A stretch of DNA of 64,000 nucleotides from Mycetocola sp. (GCF_025464835.1 NZ_JAODMP010000021.1:62001-126000); one strand, 5' to 3'. Shown: positions 26,183-36,190, counted from the stretch's first letter. Notes: generated from the sequence alone by a model not told the origin. A program made the numbers and translations.

Positions 26183-28396
26183 GTGACCAATGTCAACATC
26201 CGTTTCGATACGGAATCAGGCGCAAACCTGACCTCACTCAAGGTCTCAGACCTTCAGCTGCTCGCCAGCCAGTGGGGCATTCAGGGCGCATCCAAACTTC
26301 GCAAGGGGGACCTCGTGGCGAGAATCTCAGAGGCTCAGGCCGCTGCCGAGGTCGACGGGGCGACGCTGCCCGTCGAGCCGGAGGCCGACGGTCAAGCTGA
26401 GGCTCCGGCGCAGGCTGAGGCTCCGGCGCAGGCAGAGGCACCCACCCTCGTGGAAGCCCCCGCAATCGTGGCCGAGCAGCCGCAGGCCGAGGTTCCCGCC
26501 GAGCAGGCCGCCCCGGTGGTCAAAAAGCGTGCACCGCGGCGGGCGACGACCCAGTCCGCGAAAGAGGCTGCCGTTGTCGCACCAGGCAACAACGAACTCG
26601 AAGCAGCCGTGTCGGCTCCTCCGGCTGTCGAGGCTCCGGCCGAGAACGTCGCAGCGACCGAGGCGGCAGAAGCAACTCCGGCCGAACAGAAGCCGGCCGA
26701 GTCGGGGGACGAGGCTGGCGCTCAGCGCCCCAAGAAGAACAACCGGCGCGGACGCGGCTCGAGAGCCGACCGTGCCGAGGCGGAATCCGCCGAGCAGTCC
26801 GTCGAATCCGTAAGCGTCGACGCCGAGCCTTCCGAGCAGGGCGAATCGGACGACTCGCAAGAGCCACGCCAGGGACGCGGACGTAACCGTAACCGAAACC
26901 GCAACAGCGACCAGGCGACGGACGAGAAGCAAGGCGGACAGAACGACCGCAGCCGGAACACGGACCGTGGAAGCAACGCCGGCAACGACCGCACCAACAA
27001 CGACCGCGCTGACCGCACCAACACCGAGCGCAGCGTCGGCAACGAACGCCAGGCCGACCGTGACAACGACCGTCAGGGCGGCGACCGCAACGGCAACCGT
27101 GACCAGCAGCGCGAGCAGCAGGACGACGGCAGCAGGAACGGCCGCAACCGCTACCGTGACCGCAAACGCCGTGGCGGCACGGACAACGCCGACTTCGAGC
27201 CGGAGATCTCCGACGACGACGTGCTCCTGCCTGTCGCAGGCATCCTCGACGTGCTTGACAACTACGCGTTCGTTCGCACCTCCGGCTACCTGCCCGGCTC
27301 CAACGACGTCTACGTCTCGCTCGGACAGGTCAAGAAGTACAACCTGCGCAAGGGTGACGCCGTCGTCGGCGCGATCCGCCAGCCGCGGGAGAACGACACC
27401 AACGCTCGCCAGAAGTACAACGCGATCGTCAAGGTCGACTCCGTCAACGGACAGAGCGTCGACGAGGCAGCTGCCCGTGTCGAATTCGGCAAGCTCACCC
27501 CGCTCTACCCGCAGGACCGCCTGCGGCTCGAGACGGAACCGGGCAAGCTGACCCAGCGCATCATCGACCTGATCGCCCCGATCGGCAAGGGACAGCGCGG
27601 ACTCATCGTCGCCCCGCCCAAGGCAGGCAAGACGATCGTGCTCCAGCAGATCGCCAACGCCATCTCGATCAACAACCCCGAGGTTCACCTCATGGTCGTC
27701 CTGGTTGACGAGCGCCCCGAGGAAGTCACCGACATGCAGAGCACGGTGAAGGGTGAGGTCATCGCCTCCACCTTCGACCGTCCGGCCGAGGACCACACCA
27801 CGGTGGCGGAGCTGGCCATCGAGCGCGCCAAGCGGCTCGTCGAGCTCGGGCACGACGTTGTCGTCCTCCTCGACTCGATCACCCGCCTGGGTCGCGCGTA
27901 CAACCTGGCAGCACCGACCTCGGGACGCATCCTGTCCGGTGGAGTCGACGCATCCGCCTTGTACCCGCCGAAGCGTTTCTTCGGCGCCGCGCGCAACATC
28001 GAGAACGGTGGCTCGCTCACCATCCTCGCAACCGCGCTCGTCGAGACCGGGTCGAAGATGGACGAGGTCATCTTCGAGGAATTCAAGGGAACGGGTAACT
28101 CCGAACTCCGCCTGTCGCGCCAGCTGGCCGACAAGCGCATCTTCCCCGCCGTCGACGTGAACGCGTCCTCGACGCGCCGTGAGGAGATGCTCCTCGGAGC
28201 AGACGAAGTCCGCGTCACATGGAAGCTGCGCCGCGCGCTCGCCGGTCTCGACCAGCAGCAGGCGCTCGAGGTTGTCCTCGGCAAGCTCAAGGAGACCCAG
28301 TCGAACGTCGAGTTCCTTGTTCAGATGCAGAAGACGATGCCGGCGCCTGTCGCGGGCACCGGCCGCAGCCACGACCACGAGCGCGACCACCGCTAG
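26183..28396 (+). CDS. rho: transcription termination factor Rho
   Basis: Hexameric RNA helicase that terminates transcription, 737 residues (E. coli Rho is 419). The N-terminal helical part (LTSLKVSDLQLLASQWGI) is followed by about 280 residues of insertion: first Ala/Glu/Pro-rich with three QAEAPA-like repeats, then Arg/Asn/Asp-rich (NDRTNNDRADRTNTERS). The RNA-binding CSD begins near 345 (DNYAFVRTSGYLPGSNDVYVS). Walker A is APPKAGKTIVL near 475, and the Q/R-loop region SGGVDASALYPPKRFFGAARN is intact. Such insertions are typical of high-GC Gram-positives. GTG start with AAGGAA upstream. Confidence 0.95.
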   Translation: MTNVNIRFDTESGANLTSLKVSDLQLLASQWGIQGASKLRKGDLVARISEAQAAAEVDGATLPVEPEADGQAEAPAQAEAPAQAEAPTLVEAPAIVAEQPQAEVPAEQAAPVVKKRAPRRATTQSAKEAAVVAPGNNELEAAVSAPPAVEAPAENVAATEAAEATPAEQKPAESGDEAGAQRPKKNNRRGRGSRADRAEAESAEQSVESVSVDAEPSEQGESDDSQEPRQGRGRNRNRNRNSDQATDEKQGGQNDRSRNTDRGSNAGNDRTNNDRADRTNTERSVGNERQADRDNDRQGGDRNGNRDQQREQQDDGSRNGRNRYRDRKRRGGTDNADFEPEISDDDVLLPVAGILDVLDNYAFVRTSGYLPGSNDVYVSLGQVKKYNLRKGDAVVGAIRQPRENDTNARQKYNAIVKVDSVNGQSVDEAAARVEFGKLTPLYPQDRLRLETEPGKLTQRIIDLIAPIGKGQRGLIVAPPKAGKTIVLQQIANAISINNPEVHLMVVLVDERPEEVTDMQSTVKGEVIASTFDRPAEDHTTVAELAIERAKRLVELGHDVVVLLDSITRLGRAYNLAAPTSGRILSGGVDASALYPPKRFFGAARNIENGGSLTILATALVETGSKMDEVIFEEFKGTGNSELRLSRQLADKRIFPAVDVNASSTRREEMLLGADEVRVTWKLRRALAGLDQQQALEVVLGKLKETQSNVEFLVQMQKTMPAPVAGTGRSHDHERDHR

Positions 28397-28407
28397 CGAA
28401 ATCGACG

Positions 28408-28470
28408 AACCCGTTTGCCCGGGCTGTGCCGCTCCGAGAAGAGCCGGCCGGCCGGGGCAGGCGGGTTTTG
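28408..28470 (+). terminator. terminator hairpin between rho and prfA
   Basis: AACCCGTTTGCCCGG pairs with CCGGGGCAGGCGGGTT (about 14 bp with two mismatches and a bulge), with a GC-rich loop and TTGTC following. It would separate rho from prfA or allow partial read-through. Confidence 0.6.
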
Positions 28471-28514
28471 TCATTAGCTGGCCGGCAGGATGAAACGCAA
28501 AGGACGGATGAGAA

Positions 28515-29594
28515 ATGTTTGAATCGGTACAGGTACTGATCGACGAGCACAAGGACCTGCAGGAACAGCTCGCTGACCCCGCGGTGCACGCTGACCCGGC
28601 TCGGTCGAAGAAGATCAACCGGCGCTACGCCGAGTTGTCGAAGATCCTCGCTGCGCACAATGCGTGGATCGAGGCGCAGGATGACCTCACCGCCGCGCGC
28701 GAACTCGCGAAGGAGGACGACGCGTTCGCCGCGGAGGTCCCCGGACTCGAGGAGGGCCTCGCGACGGCACAGGAGAAACTGCGCCGGCTGCTCATCCCAC
28801 GCGACCCGGACGACGGCCGTGACGTCATCATGGAGATCAAGGGCGGAGAGGGCGGCGCTGAGAGCGCGCTGTTCGCCGCCGACCTGCTGCGGATGTACCT
28901 GCACTACGCAGAGTCGAAGGGGTGGAAGACGGAACTCCTCGAGCGCACCGAGAGCGACCTCGGCGGCTACAAGGACGTTCAGGTCGCCATCAAGTCCAAC
29001 GCGACCGACCCGTCGCAGGGTGTCTGGGCGCACCTCAAATACGAGGGCGGCGTCCACCGCGTCCAGCGGGTCCCTGCGACAGAGTCGCAGGGACGCATCC
29101 ACACGTCGACAACAGGTGTCCTCGTCTTCCCGGAGGTCGACGCCCCTGAAGAGGTCGAGATCAGCCAGAACGACCTGAAGATCGACGTCTATCGGTCGAG
29201 CGGCCCTGGCGGACAATCAGTCAACACGACAGACTCCGCCGTGCGCATCACCCACCTGCCGACCGGCATCGTCGTTGCCATGCAGAACGAGAAAAGCCAG
29301 CTGCAGAACCGTGAGGCAGGCATGCGTGTGCTTCGGGCCCGCATCCTCGCCCGCAAGCAGGAGGAGCAGGCGGCGCTCGACAGCGCCCAGCGCAAAACCC
29401 AGATCCGCACGATGGACAGGTCGGAGCGCATCCGCACGTACAACTTCCCCGAGAACCGGATCGCCGACCACCGCACCGGTTACAAGGCGTACAACCTCGA
29501 TGCCGTCATCAACGGCTCGCTCGGTCCTCTGATCGAGTCCGCGATTCGGGCCGATGAAGAGGCACGCCTCGCAGACATCGGCGATCAGAGCTGA
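28515..29594 (+). CDS. prfA: peptide chain release factor 1
   Basis: Recognises UAA/UAG stop codons, 359 residues. The codon-recognition motif PxT is PAT in [10 protein letters not shown] near 188, and the peptidyl-tRNA hydrolysis motif GGQ is in [15 protein letters not shown] near 233. Its glutamine is the target of PrmC, whose gene lies 1.9 kb downstream. The ATG at 28515 has GAGAA upstream. It is the last + gene before the opposite-strand cysK-cysE pair. Confidence 0.96.
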   Translation: MFESVQVLIDEHKDLQEQLADPAVHADPARSKKINRRYAELSKILAAHNAWIEAQDDLTAARELAKEDDAFAAEVPGLEEGLATAQEKLRRLLIPRDPDDGRDVIMEIKGGEGGAESALFAADLLRMYLHYAESKGWKTELLERTESDLGGYKDVQVAIKSNATDPSQGVWAHLKYEGGVHRVQRVPATESQGRIHTSTTGVLVFPEVDAPEEVEISQNDLKIDVYRSSGPGGQSVNTTDSAVRITHLPTGIVVAMQNEKSQLQNREAGMRVLRARILARKQEEQAALDSAQRKTQIRTMDRSERIRTYNFPENRIADHRTGYKAYNLDAVINGSLGPLIESAIRADEEARLADIGDQS

Positions 29595-29611
29595 ATTCGA
29601 CGCTCAGTTGT

Positions 29612-29651
29612 GCCGAAAGCCGGTCATTCCGTGGAATGACCGGCTTTCGGC
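29612..29651. terminator. perfect bidirectional terminator between prfA and cysE
   Basis: GCCGAAAGCCGGTCATTCC, 2-nt spacer GT, then GGAATGACCGGCTTTCGGC: a 19-bp perfect stem between two convergent genes. Confidence 0.85.
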
Positions 29652-29674
29652 GTTGACAGCGACTGGCGCAACCG

Positions 29675-30238
29675 TCAGATGTGGTACTCCGGTTCGGTGA
29701 GGCCGTAGGTCTTGCCTGGTTCACGGGGACGGGCCTGGGCCGGAACCCCGACGAGCAATGACATGGCCGGGGCATCCTTCGTCACAACGGCGTTCGCGCC
29801 GACGATGCTGCCTGCGCCGACCGTGATCGGACCGATGATCTTGGCGCCAGCGCCGACCTGAACACCGTTGCCGAGCGTCGGGTGCCGTTTCTCCCGCCCC
29901 TTCGACTTACCGCCGAGCGTGACGCTGTGGAACAGCATGACGTCGTCGCCGACCTCGGCCGTCTCGCCGATGACGACCCCCATGCCGTGGTCGATGAAGA
30001 ATCGCCGGCCGATGACGGCTCCAGGGTGGATCTCCACCCCGGTGAGGAACCGGGTGAACTGCGAGAGCATGCGTGCCGGCATCCGGGCGCCACGCGCCCA
30101 CAGCCTGGATGTCAGCCGGTACGCCCAGATCGCGTGGAGGCCTGAGTAGGTGAGGAAGATCTCCACGGATCCGCGCGCGGCTGGGTCGTGCACACGTGCG
30201 GCCGAGATGTCTTCCCGGATTCGGGAGAGAACGGGCAT
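29675..30238 (-). CDS. cysE: serine O-acetyltransferase
   Basis: Makes O-acetylserine for cysteine synthesis, 187 residues (the short form). The N-terminal helical part ([23 protein letters not shown]) is followed by hexapeptide repeats of the left-handed beta helix ([30 protein letters not shown]). The catalytic His/Asp pair is in DHGMGVV. The C-terminus ends EPEYHI; the terminal Ile is the residue that inserts into CysK in the cysteine synthase complex. It starts 3 nt after the cysK stop. Confidence 0.94.
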   Translation of the reverse strand: MPVLSRIREDISAARVHDPAARGSVEIFLTYSGLHAIWAYRLTSRLWARGARMPARMLSQFTRFLTGVEIHPGAVIGRRFFIDHGMGVVIGETAEVGDDVMLFHSVTLGGKSKGREKRHPTLGNGVQVGAGAKIIGPITVGAGSIVGANAVVTKDAPAMSLLVGVPAQARPREPGKTYGLTEPEYHI

Positions 30239-30241
30239 CGT

Positions 30242-31180
30242 CTAGTCGGCGAGATCTGACCAGAGAGGCGTCGAGATGTAGCGTTCCCCCGTGTCGCAAA
30301 CCACGGCAACGATGCGCTTGCCGGCGTTCTCCGGGCGCTTCGCGAGTTCGATCGCCGCCCAGATGATCGCTCCTGAAGAGATTCCGCCGAGGATGCCCTC
30401 CTCAGCCGCCAGGCGCTTCGCGACCCGGATGGAATCCTCGAAGCTGACGTCGATGACCTCGTCGTAGATGGTGGTGTCGAGGACTTCGGGCACGAAGTTC
30501 GCGCCGATGCCCTGGATCTTGTGCGGGCCAGGAGCGCCGCCGTTGAGGATGGGGGAGTCGATCGGTTCGACAGCGACGACCTGCACGTCGGGTTTGCGCT
30601 GCTTGAGAACCTGCCCGACCCCGGTGATGGTCCCTCCGGTGCCGACGCCGGCGACGAAAATATCGACGTTGCCGTCGGTGTCGCGCCAGATCTCCTCAGC
30701 GGTGGTCTTGCGGTGAATCTCCGCATTGGCTTCGTTCGCGAACTGCCGGGCGAGAATCGCACCCGGGGTCGATTCCACGATCTCCTCCGCGCGGGCGACG
30801 GCGCCCTTCATGCCGAGCGCCGGCTCGGTGAGGACGAGCTCAGCGCCGAACGCACGCAGCAGGACCCGGCGTTCGGTGCTCATCGACGCGGGCATCGAGA
30901 GGATCACCTTGTAGCCCCTGGCGGCGCCGACGAGGGCGAGGGCGATCCCGGTGTTGCCACTGGTTCCCTCGACGATCGTCCCGCCGGGTTTCAGCGCACC
31001 GGCGGCCTCTGCGGCGTCGACGATCGCGACGCCCAGGCGGTCTTTCACGCTTGAGCCGGGGTTGTAATACTCCAACTTCGCGAGAACGGTGGCCCCAGCG
31101 CCATCGGTCACTCGGTTCAGCTGTACAAGAGGGGTGTTGCCGAACGCCTCGGTGATATTGGCGTAGATTTTTCCGGCCAC
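30242..31180 (-). CDS. cysK: O-acetylserine sulfhydrylase (cysteine synthase)
   Basis: PLP enzyme forming cysteine from O-acetylserine and sulfide, 312 residues. The PLP lysine is in [14 protein letters not shown] near 44, the substrate loop is [12 protein letters not shown] near 72, and GTGGTITG near 178 binds the PLP phosphate. The start is GTG 31180 with AAGGAG 8 nt upstream. It forms a two-gene operon with cysE, and the CysE C-terminus is compatible with complex formation. Confidence 0.95.
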   Translation of the reverse strand: MAGKIYANITEAFGNTPLVQLNRVTDGAGATVLAKLEYYNPGSSVKDRLGVAIVDAAEAAGALKPGGTIVEGTSGNTGIALALVGAARGYKVILSMPASMSTERRVLLRAFGAELVLTEPALGMKGAVARAEEIVESTPGAILARQFANEANAEIHRKTTAEEIWRDTDGNVDIFVAGVGTGGTITGVGQVLKQRKPDVQVVAVEPIDSPILNGGAPGPHKIQGIGANFVPEVLDTTIYDEVIDVSFEDSIRVAKRLAAEEGILGGISSGAIIWAAIELAKRPENAGKRIVAVVCDTGERYISTPLWSDLAD

Positions 31181-31508
31181 GTATATGCTCCTTGGGTTAT
31201 GGTCCGCGCTCAGCGCAGTCGACTGGATTACAGCTTATTGCCCGGTGCAACCGCTGACTGCTTCGTGTCATTCCTCCCGCGGTCCGAGTGATGCTTCCAG
31301 CCCGGAGCGGCGCTGGAACATTGTGCTCCTCAGCTCGAAACTCGACACCCCGCACAACGCTTCAGCGTCTCACGGCGGCCGCTCGCGGTACTGTCGCGTA
31401 CTGTCCGCAGCTGACGAATACCCAGCTGACAACGCAGGCGGGTAGGCTCGAAGATCGGCGGCTTCCCCTTTTCCCCCTCTATCCCCGACAGGCAAGGCCC
31501 GGCACTTC
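31181..31508. other. intergenic region between divergent cysK and prmC
   Basis: No gene is seen in these 328 bp. TAGGCT at about 31443-31448 could be the prmC -10, giving a leader of about 55 nt. The cysK promoter must lie on the minus strand nearby. I saw no remnant or clear riboswitch. Confidence 0.5.
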
Positions 31509-32381
31509 ATGACCTCGAGACCCGTAACCGTCGGCTCGCTCGTTCGCGCGATCACGGACGTTCTGGCGAAGGCGGGAGTTCCCAGTCCGGAGGTCGACGC
31601 CGAACTCCTGATCGGCCACGTGCTCGATCTCGGCAGGGGAGAGATCCAGGCCGCCGGGCTCACCGGCCGTGCCGTGGCCGAGCCCCAGGCTGAGGTCGTC
31701 CTGCTGCTCGCCGAGAGACGCGCCCAGCGTGAACCGCTCCAGCACATCCTCGGCCGGGCCGCGTTCCGGTCGCTGTACCTCGCCGTTGGCCCCGGGGTCT
31801 TCGTCCCGCGGCCGGAGACCGAACAGGTGGTCCAGTTCGCGATCGATGCGTTGCGATCGGTGCCGGACCCCGAACCGATCGGCATCGACCTGGGGACCGG
31901 TTCAGGCGCCATCGCGCTGGCGATGGCGACCGAAGTGCCGAACGCCCGCATCTACGCCGCCGAGAACTCGGTCGACGCGTTCCTCTGGGCTCGGCAGAAC
32001 TTCACCGAGACGTCGGCAGCCAACGCCACCCTCGTCTTCGACGACCTGGCGGGCGCGTTCCCCGAACTCGACGGGCTGGCATCCGTTGTCATCTCCAACC
32101 CGCCGTATGTTCCGGATGCCGCGATCCCGCGCGACCCCGAGGTCCGCTTCTACGATCCAGCGGCAGCACTGTACGGGGGAGAGGACGGCCTGGACGTCGT
32201 GCGCCAGCTCTCCGAGACCGCCGCACGCCTGCTCCGGCCGGGCGGCACCCTCATTCTCGAGCACGGGGAACTGCAGGGGGAGGCGATCCGCGAGATCCTC
32301 ACCGGTGACGGCTGGCGGGCCGCAGCGACGTTCCGGGACCTGACCTCACGGGATCGGACGACGACAGCGCTTCGCGGGTAA
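31509..32381 (+). CDS. prmC: peptide chain release factor N5-glutamine methyltransferase
   Basis: SAM-dependent methylation of the GGQ glutamine of release factors, 290 residues. The N-terminal helical domain is about 1-90, the SAM motif is GIDLGTGSGAIALAMA near 121, and the catalytic NPPY is in VISNPPYVPDA near 196. The start ATG has only a weak AAGG upstream. It begins the prmC-tsaC-wecA-atpI-atp run. Confidence 0.93.
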   Translation: MTSRPVTVGSLVRAITDVLAKAGVPSPEVDAELLIGHVLDLGRGEIQAAGLTGRAVAEPQAEVVLLLAERRAQREPLQHILGRAAFRSLYLAVGPGVFVPRPETEQVVQFAIDALRSVPDPEPIGIDLGTGSGAIALAMATEVPNARIYAAENSVDAFLWARQNFTETSAANATLVFDDLAGAFPELDGLASVVISNPPYVPDAAIPRDPEVRFYDPAAALYGGEDGLDVVRQLSETAARLLRPGGTLILEHGELQGEAIREILTGDGWRAAATFRDLTSRDRTTTALRG

Positions 32382-32490
32382 CCGCGCCGACGAGCTGTGA
32401 AAGGTCGTCCGGCCGGGGGCCTCCGGTGCCCAGCCGTATCGATTCGGGAACAGCACGGGTGTTCCCGGGCTCCTCCCACCGGCTCCGGGA

Positions 32491-32496
32491 TAGAAT
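32491..32496 (+). promoter_or_regulatory. -10 element TAGAAT, leaderless start of tsaC
   Basis: TAGAAT ends 7 nt before the ATG at 32504. Confidence 0.55.
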
Positions 32497-32503
32497 CGGC
32501 GAG

Positions 32504-33190
32504 ATGTCTCGCCTCTTCGACTGCTCCCAGGATTCCGACCTCCTTGCCGGCATGCGCCTCGCTCGCGCTGCCGTGCGCAAGGGAGATCTCGTCGTGATCC
32601 CCACAGACACGGTGTACGGCGTCGCCGCCGACGCCTTCTCACCTGCTGCCGTGCAGAAGCTGCTCGACGCGAAGGGCCGCACCCGGCAATCGCCTCCACC
32701 CGTTCTCGTGCCGGGGATCGCTACCCTCGAGGCCCTGGCCGCAGAGATCCCTGAAGCCGTCCGGAACCTCGTCGACGCGTTCTGGCCCGGGGGACTCACC
32801 ATCGTCCTGCCAGCCCAGCCTTCGCTGGCATGGGACCTCGGCGACACAGAGGGAACCGTTGCCGTCCGGATGCCGGACAACCGCATCGCCCTTGAGCTGC
32901 TCGAAGAGACCGGCCCGCTGGCCGTCTCCAGCGCCAACCGCACCGGGATGCCGGCGGCCACAACGGCGCAGGAAGCCATGGACATGCTCGGGGAATCAGT
33001 CGAGGTCTACCTCGACGGCGGTGAGAGCGAGTCGACGGCATCCACCATCGTCGACGCGACCGCGCTCGTCGCGCCAGGCGGCAAAGTGACGATTCTTCGG
33101 GAAGGCGCGATCACCCGCTCTCAACTGCGCGAGGTCCTCGGCGACCTGCTCGACGAGCCGGCGGCCGTCGACGGTGTGTCAACGGCATGA
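32504..33190 (+). CDS. tsaC: L-threonylcarbamoyladenylate synthase
   Basis: YrdC/Sua5/YwlC-type enzyme making threonylcarbamoyl-AMP for the t6A37 tRNA modification, 228 residues. It shows GDLVVIPTDTVYGVAADA near 28, AKGRTRQSPPPVLV (the family's KxR...S..P pattern) and WPGGLTIVLP near 87, and VSSANRTGMPAATTA near 147. The length shows it has only the YrdC domain, not the Sua5 C-terminal domain. Start 32504 replaces the earlier track start. Its last 4 nt overlap the next gene (ATGA). Confidence 0.92.
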   Translation: MSRLFDCSQDSDLLAGMRLARAAVRKGDLVVIPTDTVYGVAADAFSPAAVQKLLDAKGRTRQSPPPVLVPGIATLEALAAEIPEAVRNLVDAFWPGGLTIVLPAQPSLAWDLGDTEGTVAVRMPDNRIALELLEETGPLAVSSANRTGMPAATTAQEAMDMLGESVEVYLDGGESESTASTIVDATALVAPGGKVTILREGAITRSQLREVLGDLLDEPAAVDGVSTA

Positions 33191-34473
33191 TCCTCTACGC
33201 CCTGATCGCCTGTGCAACCGCGCTCATCACGTTCGTCCTCTCGCTCATCGTCTACAAGGTTGCGTTGCGGTACGAGCTCTACCCGGGCATCCGGGAGCGC
33301 GACGTGCACACCCGGCCCACCCCGCGACTCGGCGGCGTGGCCATGTTCATCGGGGTGGTCGCCGCCTTCGGGCTCGCCTATCTGATCTCCAGAATCACCC
33401 CGTTCTTCGAGCAGACCTTCAACCCGCCCGGGTCCATCCTTGCCATCCTCGGCGCCTCACTCCTGATCGTCGTCATCGGCATCGCCGACGACATCTGGGA
33501 CCTCGACTGGATGATCAAACTTGCCGGCCAGTTCTTGGCAGCAGGTCTCATCGCCTGGCTGGGGGTGCAGATCTACTCCCTGCCGATCGGCGGACTCACC
33601 GTTGGCTCCTCATGGATGTCAGCGGCACTCGCCGTGTTCGCCATCGTGCTCGTCATGAACGCCGTGAACTTCATCGACGGCCTCGACGGTCTCGTCGCCG
33701 GCGTCGGACTCATCGCCAACGGGGTGTTCCTCGTCTACGGTTACCTCCTCGTCCGCGACCTCGGGCAGTCGACGTACTTCAACCTCTCTCTGCTGATATC
33801 CGCCGTCCTCGTCGGCGCGTGCGCCGGTTTCCTGCCGATGAACTGGCATCCGGCCAAAATGTTCATGGGAGACGCGGGGGCGCTTCTGGTCGGTCTCCTG
33901 ATGGCGACGTCAGCTGTCGCCATCACCGGGCAGATCGACCCGTCGGCGCTCAACGCCGACCCCAGCAGCGGCGGGGGAGTCGGGCGCAGTCAGCTGATCG
34001 GTGCGTTCATCCCGATCATCCTGCCGTTCGCGATCCTCGTGGTTCCGCTCGTCGACTTCGCGCTCGCCGTCATCCGTCGGCTCCGGGCCGGAAAATCGCC
34101 CTTCAGTGCCGACCGGATGCATCTTCACCACCGCCTCCTCGACATGGGCCACTCGCACCTCCACGCGGTGCTGATCTTCTATGCGTGGACGGCCGTCATC
34201 GCGCTGTCGTGTCTGCTGTTCTTCGTCTTCCAGCCGTACTGGTTCGCGCTCGGTTTCCTCATCGTCGGCGTCATCGTCTGCACCGTGTTCACCCTCGCCC
34301 CGCTCGGTCGCCGCAAGTCAGCGGAGATTCGAGCGCAGGCGGCGCCCGAGGGCACGGGCCGTGCCGACACGCTCGCCGTGTACGACCCGCTCGACGAGGC
34401 CTCCGACCTCAGAGACCGGGACCTGCCCATCGCCGATGAGAACCTCGCAACCCCAGACAAGGAACCCCGATGA
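33187..34473 (+). CDS. WecA/TagO-type undecaprenyl-phosphate GlcNAc-1-phosphate transferase
   Basis: Polytopic membrane enzyme of the MraY/WecA family, 428 residues with about 10-11 membrane segments. It would start cell-wall polymer or glycan synthesis by loading a sugar phosphate on undecaprenyl phosphate. The motifs are RDVHTRPTPRLGGVAMF near 38, the acidic DDIWDLDW near 101, NAVNFIDGLDGLVAG near 158 and the HLHHRLLDMGHSH loop near 316. The last 50 residues are a charged cytoplasmic tail. It overlaps both neighbours by 4 nt, a conserved actinobacterial order before the atp operon. Confidence 0.9.
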   Translation: MILYALIACATALITFVLSLIVYKVALRYELYPGIRERDVHTRPTPRLGGVAMFIGVVAAFGLAYLISRITPFFEQTFNPPGSILAILGASLLIVVIGIADDIWDLDWMIKLAGQFLAAGLIAWLGVQIYSLPIGGLTVGSSWMSAALAVFAIVLVMNAVNFIDGLDGLVAGVGLIANGVFLVYGYLLVRDLGQSTYFNLSLLISAVLVGACAGFLPMNWHPAKMFMGDAGALLVGLLMATSAVAITGQIDPSALNADPSSGGGVGRSQLIGAFIPIILPFAILVVPLVDFALAVIRRLRAGKSPFSADRMHLHHRLLDMGHSHLHAVLIFYAWTAVIALSCLLFFVFQPYWFALGFLIVGVIVCTVFTLAPLGRRKSAEIRAQAAPEGTGRADTLAVYDPLDEASDLRDRDLPIADENLATPDKEPR

Positions 34474-34916
34474 AGTCAGCAGAGATCCTCAAAGCCAGCC
34501 TTAAATGGGGTGGCGTCCTCGCCGTCGCGATCGCGGTGGTCGGCGGCGGGCTGGGTTACCTCTTCGACGGAAGCCGCGGGCTGACGAGCGCGTTGATCGG
34601 AACGGCCATGTCGATCCTCTTCCTGGGGATCACGGCAGCAAGCATCCTGTTCGCGAACCGGTGGTTCGGGACCGACCTTTTCGTACCGATCTTCTTCGGC
34701 ATCGTCATGGGGGGCTGGCTGGTCAAGTTCGTGCTCTTCCTCGTGCTCGCCGTGCTCCTCAGAGACCAGCCATGGATCAACCCCACGGTGCTCTTCCTGA
34801 GCATCATCGCCGGGGTGATCGCGGCACTCACCGTCGACGTCATCGTCGTGTCCAGGTCGCGGATGCCGTACGTCAGCGACATCTCCCTCCCCGGCGACGA
34901 GAACCGGCCCAAATAA
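34470..34916 (+). CDS. atpI: AtpI-like membrane protein
   Basis: A 148-residue membrane protein with four hydrophobic segments (about 13-32, 39-60, 71-97 and 105-125) and a short polar C-terminal tail. The position directly before atpB and the size agree with the ATP synthase protein I that helps c-ring assembly, though sequence conservation in this family is low. It begins in an ATGA overlap with the WecA-type gene. After it lie 165 bp with the presumed atp promoter and leader. Confidence 0.75.
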   Translation: MKSAEILKASLKWGGVLAVAIAVVGGGLGYLFDGSRGLTSALIGTAMSILFLGITAASILFANRWFGTDLFVPIFFGIVMGGWLVKFVLFLVLAVLLRDQPWINPTVLFLSIIAGVIAALTVDVIVVSRSRMPYVSDISLPGDENRPK

Positions 34917-35081
34917 ACGGGCTCTCAATTCGTCCGGCCACGCATCGTTTGATAGTGTTATCGGAGATTCCCCGCCCGAACATGTCGCAAGAAGTATGTG
35001 CGTCGGGCACTTCCCACCGTTCGTCGTCGCGAGAGCCTAGCTCCCCGCCCGAAACAGGAGAGCGCGCTGTTAGCTAACGCT

Positions 35082-35879
35082 GTGAACTTACTGGTTCAGA
35101 CCTCAACCGACGACGGGACCTTCCACGGGCCGTCGATCATGGAATTCTTCCCGGACATTATTTTGTTCGAGGGTACCGGATTCGACATCAACCGGATCAT
35201 GCTGATCCGCTTCCTCGCGGTTCTCGCGCTGCTGGTCGTCTTCTGGCTCGGCACGCGGAACATGAAGATCGTCCCGAGCAAATTCCAGAGCCTGATCGAG
35301 ATGGCGCTCGACTTCGTCCGCGTCAACATCGCCGAGGACCTCCTCGGCAAGGTGGACGGCAAGCGCTTCCTTCCGATCCTCACGACGATGTTCTTCATGG
35401 TCTTCACCATGAACATCACCGGCATCATCCCGTTCCTCAACATCGCGGGAACGTCGGTCATCGGTGTGCCGCTTGTGCTGGCGCTGATCTCGTACGTCAC
35501 GTTCATCTACGCGGGCATGAAGAAGAGTCCTGGGAAGTTCTGGAAGAACTCGCTGTTCCCCACCGGAGTGCCGTGGCCGGTGTACATCATCGTCACGCCG
35601 ATCGAGTTCATCTCGACCTTCGTCATCCGGCCGGTGACTCTGACTCTCCGACTCCTCATGAACATGGTCGTCGGTCACCTCCTGCTTGTGCTGTTCTTCG
35701 CAGCCACCCAGTTCTTCGTCGTCACCCTCGGTGGATGGTTCATCCCGCTCGGCGGCGTCACGCTCGCCTTCGGATTCGCCTTCACCCTGTTCGAAATCCT
35801 GGTCGCACTGCTCCAGGCCTATGTCTTCACCCTGCTCACCGCGGTTTACATCCAGCTCGCGGTAGCTGAAGAGCACTAA
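35082..35879 (+). CDS. atpB: ATP synthase Fo subunit a
   Basis: Proton channel subunit, about 265 residues from GTG 35082. The essential Arg is in TLTLRLLMNMVVGHLLL, and five or six membrane segments can be seen. The start is uncertain. The track uses GTG 34998 with an un-family-like basic N-terminus. AGGAG at 35056-35060 lies exactly 6 nt before CTG 35067, which is in frame, whereas GTG 35082 is 21 nt away from it. A CTG start (270 aa, beginning LLANAVNLLVQ) should therefore be considered. Confidence 0.93.
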   Translation: MNLLVQTSTDDGTFHGPSIMEFFPDIILFEGTGFDINRIMLIRFLAVLALLVVFWLGTRNMKIVPSKFQSLIEMALDFVRVNIAEDLLGKVDGKRFLPILTTMFFMVFTMNITGIIPFLNIAGTSVIGVPLVLALISYVTFIYAGMKKSPGKFWKNSLFPTGVPWPVYIIVTPIEFISTFVIRPVTLTLRLLMNMVVGHLLLVLFFAATQFFVVTLGGWFIPLGGVTLAFGFAFTLFEILVALLQAYVFTLLTAVYIQLAVAEEH

Positions 35880-36161
<282 letters not shown>

Positions 36162-36190
36162 ACCTCTTTCACCCCTCGTAAGGAGGCAAG

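Noticed and set aside
26401-26452. Tandem GCTCCGGCGCAGGCTGAG-type repeats as a mobile or CRISPR-like array
   Set aside because: They code in frame for the QAEAPA repeats of the Rho insertion and have no spacers.
26327-28618. 763-aa minus ORF opposite rho
   Set aside because: Low-complexity Val/Ala/Asp-rich shadow frame; rho on the + strand explains the sequence.
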